This document shows positions 12,578 to 25,224 of a stretch of DNA of 64,000 bases, piece by piece. The stretch is from Pegea sp. RAD2-039 (Eukaryota > Chordata > Thaliacea > Salpida > Salpidae), in the NCBI GenBank assembly GCA_034620365.1, contig JAQGEQ010000023.1, positions 186,001-250,000 of the forward strand, in the 5' to 3' direction. Position 1 is the first letter of the stretch. The number at the start of each line of letters is the position of its first letter. The notes below the pieces were generated by a model. It was not told the DNA's origin, ran no database searches, and saw nothing but the letters and a program-made list of their open reading frames with translations. The position numbers and the translations under genes were made by a program.

Positions 12578-13378
12578 CTATTTTCCAAATCTTTGTTTAC
12601 AAGTTGAAAATCTCTGTAGGATTGAAATAAAATCCGAATAGAAAAGATTATGATGAGTTTGTAAGTTAATGATCTCTGTAAGTCTCAGATTCCAAGGAGC
12701 ATATCCAAATGTTGAATAAGAACTTCCAAATGAAATAAGAAGATCTGGATCTTGAATATCATTGGATTGATTTTTTAAAACTGAATCAATAGCATCAACA
12801 TTAAATTTAATTTTTTTTATAAATTCAGAATTTTTAGCAAAGCTTTGCACAGATTTCAGAAATTCTCTCCTCTGATAATCCACACTTGTAAATATAATAT
12901 TATACTTAGCAGAGCTAGATAAATTGATCTTATGATCATGAAAAGACATAAGATCAAGATCTGACAATGATTGCTTATTACAGATATTACTAAGTATCTT
13001 CATAAAAACTTTACTTTCTAAAATTTCATTTGTATCAGCTATGGTTATATACTTCACCCCACATAAAAATGACCACAAAGTTAGATTACTTAAACCATCA
13101 TAATCAACAGAATCTTCATTTAATACAAATCCAATGTGTGTGGGGACTTTTAATAACTCTTCTCTGTCCAAAATTACATTTTCAAAACTTGAGTTGCTAA
13201 ATTTATCTATAATAATATTACAAGTCCAACGAAAAAGACAATTTACTCCAAGAAAAATAGATAAAATAAAGTGAATAAAAATAAGAAGTACTTTTGCAAA
13301 AATAGTTTTAAACATTTGAACAATCATTTCTAGATTTTCTGAGGCCACTAAACTGGCATTAAAGAAAACAACAATCAA
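12578..13378 (-). CDS. NUS1: NUS1/NgBR, cis-prenyltransferase accessory subunit
   Basis: Partner of the catalytic dehydrodolichyl diphosphate synthase (DHDDS); the pair makes the long polyprenyl diphosphate for dolichol at the ER. It is a single exon of 266 residues. An N-terminal hydrophobic stretch (about residues 25-52) fits the ER membrane anchor. The degenerate cis-prenyltransferase domain follows: PTHIGFVLNE, a VKYITIAD-like strand, DPDLLISFGSS, FGYAPWNLRLTEI and the extreme C-terminal CKQRFGK, which keeps the family's RxG motif needed for activity of the complex. It is somewhat shorter than the human protein (293 residues). The domain lacks the catalytic Asp of true prenyltransferases, as expected for this subunit. 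No intron is seen, unlike most neighbours. Confidence 0.88.
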   Translation of the reverse strand: MIVVFFNASLVASENLEMIVQMFKTIFAKVLLIFIHFILSIFLGVNCLFRWTCNIIIDKFSNSSFENVILDREELLKVPTHIGFVLNEDSVDYDGLSNLTLWSFLCGVKYITIADTNEILESKVFMKILSNICNKQSLSDLDLMSFHDHKINLSSSAKYNIIFTSVDYQRREFLKSVQSFAKNSEFIKKIKFNVDAIDSVLKNQSNDIQDPDLLISFGSSYSTFGYAPWNLRLTEIINLQTHHNLFYSDFISILQRFSTCKQRFGK

Positions 13379-16300
13379 CTAAGTCAGCGTATCATAAATA
13401 CAAGCGAATCGAATAAGTTATGAGTTGGTCATATTAAAGATTGTGATGGCGCTAAAGAAATGTATACACAACTAAAATGGGTTTATGTTTAATGTTTAAA
13501 AAAAATCAACATAAATGAAAATATTTGTAAATACATTTTTAATTTTAGGTTAGAATTCCTCTAATTTAAATTTATTGAACAATTTACGATCAACGAATCA
13601 AAAAATCAAAAAGAGATTTGATTAAAAGTTCACACATTAAACTAAATCTTAAATATATGAAATTGATTTAGACCCAAAGTATTCACTATATACTCACCTG
13701 ACAATATGGTAAAACTTTGAATTTTAAGATCAACAATCTTTATAAGTCTGTTAAAACTCAATTTTAAGTACAATGATTTCATAAAAAGACAGACAAAAAC
13801 TTTCAAATAAATTTCAATTTTTAAACTTTCAAACAAAATCACCAAATCTAAGTCAAGAGAGTTTTGTCTAGCCTTTTAGTCAGCTGCCTGCTGCTTAGAA
13901 TATAATAAAGTATACTAGCACAGCTAGTATGTTAACTATTATAATTGTATAGTATAAGTATAAAAATTTGGCATTAACGACAGTCTAAAAGCTTATTTTT
14001 AGTGTACTAAAATGATCAAATAAAATTACATGAGTCAGGAATATATTTTTTGATAAATTGGGTGAAACTAAGGTAATCATTTTTGCAATTACAGAAGTTT
14101 CATGCTACAACAATGTTATATCTTCTTATTTTTGATATTTATAGCAAGCTTAATTTTCAATGACGTGGTTGTATGTTTTATACTTCTTGGTAAACTAAGA
14201 AACTGATACAATTACAAATGCAATATAATAGAGAAAATTAAATAGCTTATGAACAATTTCGAGTAATTAAAAACTTTGATATAGAATGTAAAAGACTATT
14301 GCTTTTAGAATAATCACAGTTTTATTAATATAGAAGGTTAGTTAATTGCTGCCAGTAGTATAATGTCTTATTAGTTATTTTTAGGATTAAAAAATAAATT
14401 TTCTGTTGTATTCAGTCCAAATTTTTAGCTTAACCAAAAAATAAAACTAAAATCGTATTTTTGTTCTTAATTTCAATACAATATTTTTTCAATGTCGTGA
14501 AAAATATTAAGGTTCTTTGTAGAATTTAAACTTTCGTTTTTTTAACAGATGAATAATAAAATTTGTAGATCAATTTTTAATGTGCAATAATAGAACTTAC
14601 TATGTTTTAGTTTGATAAATTTTGAATTTAAGGGCCTGCTTGAAAGCTCATTATGTCCTCGAAGGCAGCACATTACTTTGAGAGCCAGTAATTTTAATAA
14701 CTTGTTAATAAGATGTAATCAGCTGTAGTCTTAACTTAGTGTTAACTATACTTTTGCATGGTAGGGTAAGATGCCAAAACCAAAAATGATTTGTACTATA
14801 ACTTGGGATATTTTTATTTAAATTAAAAATAATTTAACTGCCTTTGCAGTAACCTACTAACAAAGGTTTACAAACAAAGTTTTTAATGTAGTATTTTATC
14901 ATCATCAATTCAGACATTCTAGAATTAGAACATTCAAAGATCAAAGGTTATAAAGGTTCCTTAAAGGTTCCTTAAAGGTTATAGAAGGATATTTTTGAAA
15001 ATTTTGGAAATTACGACCATAAAGTTATTTAAGCTGAAGAAAAAGAAACAAAACTCCTGAAACTCATCCATAAATCCAAGATAAGACCAAAATTGAAAAA
15101 ATCAATAAATTTTCTTGTGAAAATTGTAATTCTTTTTATCATTTTTATTTATCGTTTCTTGAATTAAGAAATCATTGACGTCAAATTTCATTTGATTTAT
15201 TTGATAACTTATATTTTCAATAATTTTAAATTAATGTTTTTTAATACACTTGTTATTTATTTTTAATTAGAATGAACATGTTTGATAAGTTGAAAACTTT
15301 AATTAGCAAAAATGCTGATGTATCATTCATAATAAGCGTGAAATAATTTAATTAGATCAAAAAATCCATTTTGGCATTTGTCAAAGTCATATTTAGCACC
15401 TATTTGTAATTCGTCATCGTGTATTTAAATAGTAGTATGTAAAAGTCACCTTCTTTTAATAAATAATAAAAATAAAGAAAATATCTAAAAAAATAAACCT
15501 TTTTTATAATTTTAAGTGAAAGTTCTCTAGTTAACCATAATTTTATTTTTTGGTATTACTTATACATCGCTTTGTGTGTTCAATATTTTTACATTTAAAT
15601 TTTTAAATTAGTTTGTCGGTTAATTAAAATTTAAAAATTCAAACAAAAGTAAAAACTTTTAATTTATAATCTTCTAGAAATGTAATCGACTTGACTGAAG
15701 TTATCTATAACTTCTGAATCTATCTGTTGCACCATCCTTTTGAAATTAGATCACAAGATAATAAAAAGAAATTTACTTTTATCATTGCCCATATGTTTTA
15801 AGTTATATAAAGAATTCAAATATTTTTTACCAATTTTTAACTTGTATCATTTTAACTTTATTAAATAAGTATTCTAGAAAAAGTTTATTTTTTAGTTTGG
15901 AAAATGTTAAAAACAAAAGTATTAGAAAAATAAAATATTATATTTTTCAACAGCTAAATTATGACTTTAGTTTTATGAATTAATTTTCTTGTCATTTAAA
16001 TATAATTAACTTTTTTTGAAACCTTATTTTCATAAATTTTTTGTTTATTATTATTATTTTTCATAATTTCTAAATACATTTTTCTTATAAATCCAAAAAT
16101 ATTACTTTTGCTATTTATAACATTTTATATGGATTATTGTATAAATTATTCTGGATTAAATTTAAAAACAGATTGTGAATTAACTATATAAAGTTTTTAT
16201 AAAATAATCATTTTGGTAATTTCTATCTATGATAAATATAAAATGGTACTATTCTACATTTTTATATTTTAGTATTTTGTATAAGATATTTGATTTTCTT

Positions 16301-16726
16301 TGTAGCAATTGTAATATACAATTTTAGTTAACTGATTTTTCTCGTCTAATATTTTGTTTTTACAATATTCTTATAAAATTAACAAAACTTTATTAAAATT
16401 TTATTATATTTCTGTTAATTTAATCTTACTTAAAATTAGAATTTATACTCTAACAGTTTTTTGCAATTTACATAAAACATATATTTTTCAGTTTGTAAAA
16501 CTTTTAGTTTTTAAAAATAACTAAAATTCTAAATAAATTATGTATATGGGTACAACTTATATATATATTGTTTGTTTATTGTTGTACAATGTATGTTGCT
16601 TTGAGTATTTCAATTTTAAACCTGAATTTATAAAAACTTTTATCTCAATTATTTGATGTTGGCAAAAATCTTTTTTTTTTAATAGTTTATTTCATTGAAT
16701 CATTAAACTAAATTAAAGATCAAGTC
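13379..16726. other. AT-rich intergenic region
   Basis: About 3.3 kb between the divergent NUS1 and cytochrome c1 genes, without a recognisable gene. A short direct repeat (AAAGGTTCCTTAAAGGTTCC) lies at about 14957-14985. A TGACGTCA palindrome lies at 15176-15183. A long T-tract ending in TAG (about 16670-16685) precedes the cytochrome c1 start and looks like a splice acceptor. Confidence 0.45.
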
Positions 16727-18168
16727 ATGGCTAATGTGCTTGGGAAAAAGCTTGGCACAAGCCTGTTGAACGTTAACCTTGCTGTGAAATCATCAAAACA
16801 TAGTCTTTCTAACTGGTCAAGCAAAAAGAAACTGGTACGTTTGAAAATGATAAGTTTGTATCTTTATAATCTATCTTGTAATAAATTCAACAAAACTGAG
16901 TAAAAGTAAATTAGAAATCTAATTGATTTTTATCCTACTTAAACTTAAACTTGATTCATAAATATTTGATTTCTAGATGATAGGGACAGCTACTGCTGTT
17001 GGGAGCAGCTTAGTAGCAACCGCAGCTGCTCTACAATACTCTGTAGCAGCAACAGATCTAATCCTCCATCCTCCTCAGTTACCATGGGAACATAACAACA
17101 TGTTTACTACATTAGATTCAGCCAGGTTTTTACTCCTTTCATCTGTAACTGTAACAATCTATCGTCAAAAATAGTTTTATGAAATTCATATTTAGATTTT
17201 TCAGATAATTTTTATTGATTAAAATAAAATTTGTGATTTTATTGAAAGTATTCCAGTGGAAAACTTTATGAAGAAATACTTGAAACAGTAAAGTGATAAT
17301 TGTTGTGTAGTGTACGAAGAGGTTTCCAAGTGTATCAGCAAGTTTGTGCTGCTTGTCATAGCTTGGAATATATTTCATTTCGTCATCTATCTGGTGTTAG
17401 TCATACACCAGAAGAAGTCAAAGCACTTGCTGCTGAGGTTAGGTTTAGATGTTGTTTGTAGAAACTAAATATACGTGTTTAGTGTCAAGTACTGGACGGT
17501 CCTAATGATGAAGGCAACATGTATATGAGAAGTGGCAAACCTTTTGATCTTCTTCCTAAGCCTTACAAGAATGAAAAAGAAGCAAGAGCTAAAAACGGCG
17601 GTGCTTATCCACCTGATCTTAGCAATATTGTGTATGCTCGTGAAGGATATGAAGTTGAGTTTTAGTAGACTACAAAATCTCAATTACAATTGATTATTGT
17701 TAGGATTACATCTTTGCTCTCTTGAATGGCTATTTTGATGCACCTGCTGGTGTTAGTATCGATGATTCTCAGCATTTTAATATCTATTTCCCTGGAAATG
17801 CAATCAGCATGGGTCAAATGCTGTATAATGAAGTTATTGAATATGATGATGGTTTGTCATTCAATCCTCATCCAGGAATATTTTCACATTTTTTATGAAT
17901 AGGAACGCCAGCAACTCAAGCTCAGCTCGCTAAAGATGTAACTACGTTTCTTAGATGGTGCGCAGATCCATATATGGATACTAAGAAGCTGTATGTATTC
18001 AGAGTAAGTTTTCATTGATTAGTAAATAGTTCTTTTGGTAGTAAGTCTTTTTTTTTGTAGATCTTCTGTTTTGGTGCAATGTTTGTTCCACTTTTATGGT
18101 ATCAAAAGAGACGATTCTTCACTATAATTAAAAGCAAGAAAGTTGCATACAAGCCTGTTAAAAATTGA
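16727..18168 (+). CDS. CYC1: cytochrome c1, heme protein of complex III
   Basis: Mitochondrial inner-membrane subunit that passes electrons from the Rieske protein to cytochrome c. Seven exons: 16727-16834, 16977-17125, 17311-17437, 17483-17653, 17704-17851, 17903-18003 and 18061-18168; 303 residues in continuous phase. The N-terminus is basic and hydroxylated, followed by a hydrophobic Ala/Gly stretch, as in the bipartite import signal. The heme attachment motif CAACH is at residues 98-102, followed by [60 protein letters not shown] with the likely axial Met, and EYDDGTPAT. A C-terminal transmembrane segment ([13 protein letters not shown]) and a basic tail (SKKVAYKP) close the protein. Two donors are weak (GTTAGG, GTTGAG). 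Confidence 0.95.
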
Positions 18169-20290
18169 TAATATTTTCTCTAATCTTATCAATGTGTTTT
18201 CTGTTTACTGTCTCAGTTATTCCAATTTGGCTGGTGGCTATTACAGACATTAAATTTTATTAAATTTCATTGACGATTTTTCATTTAACAGGTCTTAATT
18301 AATTACTTTAAAAGCATTTCATTTTTGTAGATGTTGTTAATCATGTGTTGTTAATCTTAAATATGTAAACTTGTTTTTTTAACTCATTTAATTTCAGTAA
18401 ATAAATAAATAATAAACTTTTAGTGGTAGAAGATGTTAACCAAAGCTTGAATCATAAAATAATTTTTAGAAAGAACATTTATTTATTTTGTAACAAGTTA
18501 ATCAGAATTGCAAATTGATAAAAAAGATTTCGGTTTTACTTTTTATATAAACTTGAATTGAAGTGGAAAAACCTGTTTAAAATTTAATCAACTTCATGTA
18601 GGTGATCATTTATAAAAGTTTAAAACCAAATCCAACTTTAGTAACTAGAAATGGTTTCAGCATTTGTCAAAAAAAGATTTCTATAAAACTGGAAATACAA
18701 TAATTTTATTTATGAAGTAAAATAACTGATTTTCCGAAACATGTTGAATTAACATGAGATATTTTTACTCAGATTTATAAATTTATCTCTGGCATTATTC
18801 TAAGACATAATCTCTTCTAAAAGATTTCAATCTTCTTTAGTTTCTACATTGAATATCATCCGTAATATTTTCATATCTTTAACAGAATTTTCAGATTTGA
18901 TCAACTTTATAAGTAGCTTGCTTCTCCAAACTAATATTTCCAAAACACAAATATAACTGATTTCGCAAACTACATTTATCTTTTGATTAATAACAATCTT
19001 ATCTTACTTGTTTCGATTTTGAACTATTTAGTGAAAGTTTAAAGAAAATAGACATTTCTGATGTTTTTTAAACCCTATTATAGTTAGGAAATTATCTGAA
19101 ATTTTAAACTTATACTTATTAAACAATTTATGTATACAAGCTGAAGATATCAGCCGAATGTCTAAAGCTTAAGTCGTAAGTTGTTTGTTTTATGTGATAT
19201 TTTCAGTAAAGTAACGGTTTTAAGCCCAAAAATATTTACTATAAGATTTCTTCATCATTATTATCTATATTTTTCATAAATTTTTGCATCAGTAATTTGT
19301 TTTTAAGTCTTTGATATTTTCTAAAAAAACTTCTGAGTAATTATGATTATTTCAATGTAATCTTTGCATTTAGAATAAAATTAGTTTTAGGTCAAAAGAA
19401 CTAAATATTATAAGAAATAAGTATTTTACACTTACTGTATCAGGTTCTGAAAATATCGAAGTGACTTTGCTTTTTATTTTATCATTTCCAATCTAAAATC
19501 ATAAAAAATGTTTTGAAGAAATTTTAACAAGGCAAATTTATATCTACAAATAGAAATAGATTACTTAGAATTGTCTGTATGAAGTTTAACTTAAAGCGAT
19601 TTACTTATCACATTTTCAATTATATTTTTCTCAATATGGTCTTTGAACAATTTTTTTTCAAATAAAAAAAAATTATATTATATGACAAACTAAATTATTA
19701 GACTTTATTACAAAAAACTTTGTTGCTTATTAACTACCGTTTTATCTTGATTTAAATAATTTCAGAAAATTTGTTGGTCACAGAACTTTCATAATGTCTT
19801 ATTTAAATAAATCCTTTCAAAACAATTGTAATACAATTAAATTTTCTGACCACTATCATCTATAAGACCAATTATGAAAAATCAAATTTCAACTTTTTGT
19901 TCAGTTTATTTCATTTTAGTTTTTAATATTATTAGCGTCTAAAAACAACTCGATCAGAATTAGGATTATCTCCACGAAATATATCGTTCAGTCTGTAACT
20001 TTTGTAAAGATAAACTTTGCAAAGTAGAGACTAAATTGAAGAGTATTGGCAGTACTAGCATCAATACCCAAAATAACAGAAATGGTTGGTCGAACCATCA
20101 AGTGAAGGATGAACATTTCAACACATTCAACTGACGAATCAGTATTTTAATGAATACTGTAGAGCCGTGAAAGCGAAACGGTAAGAGCTGTTTAGTATAC
20201 TACAATATCTGATTAAACTAAATAAATAAATATGAAATAGAACAAGTTGTTGAACCCTGAAACATCATATTAATGGGCAAAGAAAACGGA
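18169..20290. other. AT-rich intergenic region
   Basis: About 2.1 kb downstream of cytochrome c1. No gene, RNA or repeat could be supported. Confidence 0.45.
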
Positions 20291-20440
20291 AAATATTTTT
20301 TATTCAAAGTTGAATCAAAAGTGCAAAACTGAAATGAAGTCACTGATGATAAGCCATATAGATGTGCTAGTTGCCCATGGATATTCAGTCAATTTTATGT
20401 CCCATGAAAGAATCCATACTGATGAGAAATCACAAGAATG
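20290..20440 (+). pseudogene. C2H2 zinc-finger remnant
   Basis: The plus strand reads DDKPYRCASCPWIFSQ in one frame and, after a one-base shift, HERIHTDEKSQEC in another. Together this is one classical C2H2 finger (C-x2-C ... H-x3-H with a TGEKP-like linker), including the start of the next. The frameshift, stops on both sides and no supporting neighbouring fingers make it a relic rather than a gene. Confidence 0.5.
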
Positions 20441-21719
20441 TACTGTAAATATTATTAATATTATTCATTTCTATAAACTTCATTTTTGGTGAATTATACA
20501 ATCTTCATCCCAATTTACAAGTATAGCTCTAATTATTAGGTTATTATATTCACCATGAAATTAACCACACCAAATTATACAACTATTCACAACAGATAAA
20601 AAAGTTAATGTATACCTTGAAGGTAGTATTGAAGTCAATACTTTTTTGTCCAAATTCTTTTGTATAAACTTGTATAAATGTAGCCGATATCATCTTGCGT
20701 TCTGACAATCAGCAAAATACCATAAATAGAAAGCTGACAGGATGTAAAAACAACTTTTATTAGTAAAACCTCAAGATAGTCGGAGTAAGTAGTCGGAACA
20801 GAAAGTTTGGAACAGTACTTTTACATTTGATAAGTTTATCTCGTATCGATATTAGAGTTTGGTTTAGTTTTATTTTCAAACTTTAATGTCAACAATGCAG
20901 CCTTGAATAAAATCCAAGACAGCACAACTAACTCGCCGAAAATGTTTGTTTACAACAATAGAAATAAACCAAATAACCAGCCAGTAATAAATAACCAACC
21001 AGTAGCCAACAAATAGAAAACATATAAATTACAAACAAATAACAAATAATATAAGGATATATTAAATAAAAAACATTTCCATGTGATATCTAAAATTAGT
21101 GACTAGAATTGAAAAGCTGGTTTCAATAACTACAACACACATTTTTCAGAGTTAAAATAGACAAAATATTAGACAGGTAGTGGCTACAACCACTAGCTTA
21201 TTTACCATCCTAGTTACCAGAAGCAAAATAGGACAAAAATAACATTACTACACAAAGCAGCTCGGTGTAATCAACATTGCAAAAGAATAAAAGCAATTGA
21301 CAAGTGCTAAGAGCACAGAAATTTGTTTCAAACGTAAATGTCTGGTAAAAAAATTCGGACTTTTATATCTATCTAAATAGTTTTTACAAGAAGTGAAAAT
21401 TTGTTAAACAATCATCACTTAAGTAGTTATTCAATCTAAAAGTTTATAGAAAAATGCCAGATTCGATTTTGTAATATATTTTCTGACTAAAAGTCATTTT
21501 TGTAGTTAAAAATAAATAGTTGTTTTTGTTGGTTGTTGTGCAGAAATAATAAATTTTTGAGCAAGCCTGGTTTTTTACAAAACTAGTTTTTTAAGAATGC
21601 AAACTGGATCAAAAATAACCAATCATAAAATTTCAGTTATTCATTCTCTTTTTATTTTAAATTAAAGTTTATGAAATATAATTATCAAAATAACTATTAA
21701 AGACCAGTTTTGGCCGAGA
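20441..21719. other. intergenic region
   Basis: No gene is recognised between the zinc-finger relic and the LINE remnant. Confidence 0.4.
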
Positions 21720-22760
21720 ACGGCCATGCAGAATATGCTCTAAGTAAAGATCTTAAAAAATAGAGCAAAACACAATGAAATGAGGAGAAAATATAAGAAC
21801 AAGACACAGTGAAACAGAATAGAAAAAGCTTTTAGGGTTCCTTTCTTTCTTTTAAAGCTTTTTTTTTCTCCTTCAATTGTTTGCGAAGTAGAGAGTGCCA
21901 TTCGGAACGATCCACTGCAATATCCTAGTTGCTGGTATTAATGTTAAGTGATTTCATATCGCGCTTGTAGGTATCTTTGAAGCGTAGACAGGGGCGATCG
22001 ATGTTGCGTTTGCCTTTAGAAAGCTCCCCGTACAACAGATTCTTTGGAATCCGCTCATCATCCATTCGACGGATATATCTGAGCCAGCTTTACTTAATTA
22101 GCAAACTGTAGATTGTTTTCAGGCCTGTGTACCTTAAGACTTCCTTCTTTGAAAATTTTTTCTGCCACGTTAGACGTAAAATGCGACAAAGACAACGGAA
22201 ATTTTAGTACTGGACTCGTTGCCTTAGTCCTCAAGTAAATTAATTTTACCATATTGAAGAGGTCTAGGTGAGCAGCCAATCTTCAACAGTATCGTAAAAC
22301 AGACCCTCCCTACTAACGAGGTCGAAAACTTAAATAAGGTCGATAACTACGATATATAAAATAGCTTGTTTTGTTGGTTGCGTTTTTCTTGTAATTGGCG
22401 TACAGAAAAGATCATTTTCATGATCGAGCGTTTTAATCTAAAACCGCTTTGTGATCCTAGATAAAACCTTTCAGCTAGTATTTGTAGGCGAGTAAGTAGC
22501 ACACAAGCGAGTTAAATTGCTTTGCCTACAATGTTAAGCAAGAATATTTTTCTGTAATTGTTGGTACCCTTGTTTTTGTACAACGTTGTGATCTTATTGT
22601 TTTGATAATTAATATCAAATAATATCAGATGTCGGTTCTTAGTTTTGGCATTTTGTAATATTTACATTTTTAAAATTGCCAAATAAGCTTCTACACCGCG
22701 ACAAGGTGACCGACAGTTGTAGAAGAAAAGAGGACGCCTCAGCCGTCCTTACTATTATTT
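21720..22760 (-). mobile_element. LINE remnant with reverse-transcriptase segments, second family, copy 3
   Basis: The longest relic of this family. On the minus strand, about 22580-22260 encodes reverse-transcriptase pieces across frames: ITTLYKNKGTNNYRKIFLLN, IVGKAI, RLQILAERFY, SQSGFRLKRSI, IFSVRQLQEKRNQQNKLFYI. At 22085-21880 it encodes the C-terminal segment SWLRYIRRMDDERIPKNLLY, GELSKGKRNI, RPCLRFKDTYKRDMKSL and DRSEWHSLLRKQL, interrupted by a stop. The part between, which would hold the catalytic YxDD region, is missing or scrambled. Bases about 21870-21720 carry the family's 3' block. Confidence 0.75.
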
Positions 22761-23073
22761 CGAAATTTAGTGAGACTTAAAATATTTGATAACGAAATTT
22801 CAAAGTCAGATCAACAGTGGTACAAAATATATTATAAAATAGGTTTAATTACTTTTATTTACAAACAAAATAGGAAACGTAAAAAGGGGATACAAAGCAT
22901 AATTAAGAATAACTTTCTTTTTAAGTTTTGTAAAGTTCAATTAGAGAATTATTAATTAATACAAAATTTAAGAATCTAAACAAATATTTTAACTATTTTA
23001 TAAACAGCAAGATAAGGAAAATACTTGAAGTATTTGATAGCATTTCAATTATTTATGATAGAGGTTTAATAAA

Positions 23074-24282
23074 TCAATTAAACAGAAATTTGCATAATCT
23101 ATTTTTCAAACGTTTAAACAGTGATCTATGTTTGGGCATTCTTGAATTATCAGCTGTTTCAAGTGTTTCTCTTTCATGAGATAATTTTAAGTTTTCATCT
23201 TCAATTACTTCAACATTTTGTTCAGCACATTTAGAAGATGAAAATTCATTTTCGTTAAAACTCAACTTATTTTTAGAAACATCAAGATCTTGTTCAGTTT
23301 CAACAGATGAATTCATTTTTTCAAATGATTGTACATTTTTTTCAGGTGGTGCAGAATACATTAAAGCACAATCACTGAAAAATTCATAATCAAACGAAGT
23401 TAAACTATAATTAAAACTGTAGTCTGATCTGAGAGTGTAATCAAATCTATTTTTAGATCTTGCCAAACTCATTGGATTAAACATCAAACTATTTTCTAAG
23501 ATATCATCAGGAAATTTTGCTGAAGTATTTATTATCCATTTGTTTGGAGTAACATTTTTTATTTCATTATTTTTTGTTCTATTATTTTTAATTGGAGTTG
23601 AATTAAATATTTTGTTGGTGTCATTTAAAAGATTTATATTACTTCCAAGGTCATATTTAGCTTCTTGACTTGAGTCTAAGCTATTTAATGAAGTTAAAGA
23701 ACCGAATGAATTGATATTATGAAAAGAAGTATCAAAGTTATTTTGATTATCACAAGATGTTGATCTAAAACTAATTTGTTGTTTAGTTTTTAAACTGCTA
23801 AATGATGATTTAAAACATGAAGATTCATATAAAGCAGAAAAATCTAAAACTCTATTACAATCTTCTTCAGTTTGAACAGATGTATTTAACATTTCAACTG
23901 ATTGTAGGCTTTTTAAAGATGGTGTAGAATAGAATGAAGTCGAATAATGTTGAAAATTAAAAGTGTTTGAACTATTATCTAATTTAGGTATAATTGTAAG
24001 ACTGCTATTCAAACTTTGGTTTGAACTATTTTCAGCAAGTGAAACAGACTTTTCTATATTTTCATTATTAATGGTTGAAAAGCTGTTTAGATAAAATTCT
24101 TCAACTAACTTACCCTCAAATGTTACTGGAAAAGTATTTTCAGTTTCAACTTCCTTCTTAAGTTTAGATGAAGTATCTACAGAATGATTTCTTACTAACC
24201 TCTCATTAAACTTGAAGCGTTTTACTAGATTGATCAGTCGTGAGCAATTGGCATTTAATATTTGCATTTTTAATGACAACAA
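23074..24282 (-). CDS. unrecognised Ser/Asn-rich protein with internal repeat
   Basis: One uninterrupted reading frame of 402 residues in very AT-rich DNA; a frame this long is unlikely by chance here. No known domain is recognised. The N-terminus is basic (NLVKRFKFNERLVRN) and the C-terminus strongly basic (KHRSLFKRLKNRLCKFLF). The middle is rich in Ser, Asn, Phe and Thr and looks disordered. An internal repeat is visible: residues 118-143 (YSTPSLKSLQSVEMLNTSVQ, then TEEDCN) align with 309-334 (YSAPPEKNVQSFEKMNSSVE, then TEQDLD). The conserved pattern is YS.P..K..QS.E..N.SV.TE.D. A TGACGTCA site lies 100 nt upstream of the start. It could be a fast-evolving lineage-specific gene; no function is proposed. 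Confidence 0.6.
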   Translation of the reverse strand: MLSLKMQILNANCSRLINLVKRFKFNERLVRNHSVDTSSKLKKEVETENTFPVTFEGKLVEEFYLNSFSTINNENIEKSVSLAENSSNQSLNSSLTIIPKLDNSSNTFNFQHYSTSFYSTPSLKSLQSVEMLNTSVQTEEDCNRVLDFSALYESSCFKSSFSSLKTKQQISFRSTSCDNQNNFDTSFHNINSFGSLTSLNSLDSSQEAKYDLGSNINLLNDTNKIFNSTPIKNNRTKNNEIKNVTPNKWIINTSAKFPDDILENSLMFNPMSLARSKNRFDYTLRSDYSFNYSLTSFDYEFFSDCALMYSAPPEKNVQSFEKMNSSVETEQDLDVSKNKLSFNENEFSSSKCAEQNVEVIEDENLKLSHERETLETADNSRMPKHRSLFKRLKNRLCKFLFN

Positions 24283-25224
24283 TTTTGTAAATCTCCGAAA
24301 CTTAACAAGTCTTCCCTTCTGTCAAGCTGTAGGTGAAAAGTAAATTCTAGTTTCTAAAACTTATTTGAGCAAGTTTTATAATGACGTCACAATCAACCAA
24401 AACTTTTTTGTATTTTTTTGTAATGAAAAAAACAAAATTCAGCATTTTGATGGTTGTGAAGTAATGTCGTCATGACAAAATATTAATAATCATTAAATAT
24501 TATTATTTGAATTATTTTTTATGAAATAAATTTCAAGATTCAATTTTACTATTCAATACAGATACATCTAAATCAATTTTTAGTAGTTTGTAAACTTGTA
24601 AAAAAATATAGAAATGAAACTTTAATTTTCATATTCAAATTTTCTAGATTAAATGATTGTTCAAAACTCACTGACATTAATAGCATTTCATTGTTGTAGC
24701 TTCAAAAAACAATTACAACTACCTGCTATCTACTCAAACTGTATCTTTAATTTATTCCAAATACTATTGGTGACTTAATAATTAATAGAATCCTTGAAAT
24801 TTTTTACAGCTGATTATAAAACATGAAACTAATAAAACTTTTTTCCATTTCAAAAGTATACAATTTGATTAAAACTTTATTTCAGCAGCTTGCTGCCAAC
24901 AACTAATTAGGCAATGCTGCAGCAAGTAAACTAAGTATTCTTATATTTACATAATCATATGATTGATACTAATCAGGTATCTTTAAAGTTGAAAAAAGTG
25001 ATGACAACTAGATTATATGATTCAGTTGTTGTTACTTATGTTGTATTTTGCAATCTTTGTTTCAATCAAGTAATAGTTTTATGTTAAAGAAATCTCTATG
25101 AAGTCATTAATTGTTTCTGAAAATAATTTTTTAAATATATAGAATTTTAGACGGACAAGATGTGTTAGATTTCTAATTTTTCTAAACATAAACTTGAAAA
25201 TAATAGCATTTACTAGCATAATAA
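24283..25224. other. intergenic region with a CRE-like palindrome
   Basis: Upstream flank of the 402-residue gene, AT-rich and otherwise featureless. TGACGTCA occurs at 24382-24389, and a further CGTCATGACA-like sequence at about 24468. Confidence 0.4.

Noticed and set aside
17139..17683. Minus-strand frames over cytochrome c1
   Set aside because: They overlap exons that encode the CAACH heme site and conserved cytochrome c1 sequence on the plus strand.
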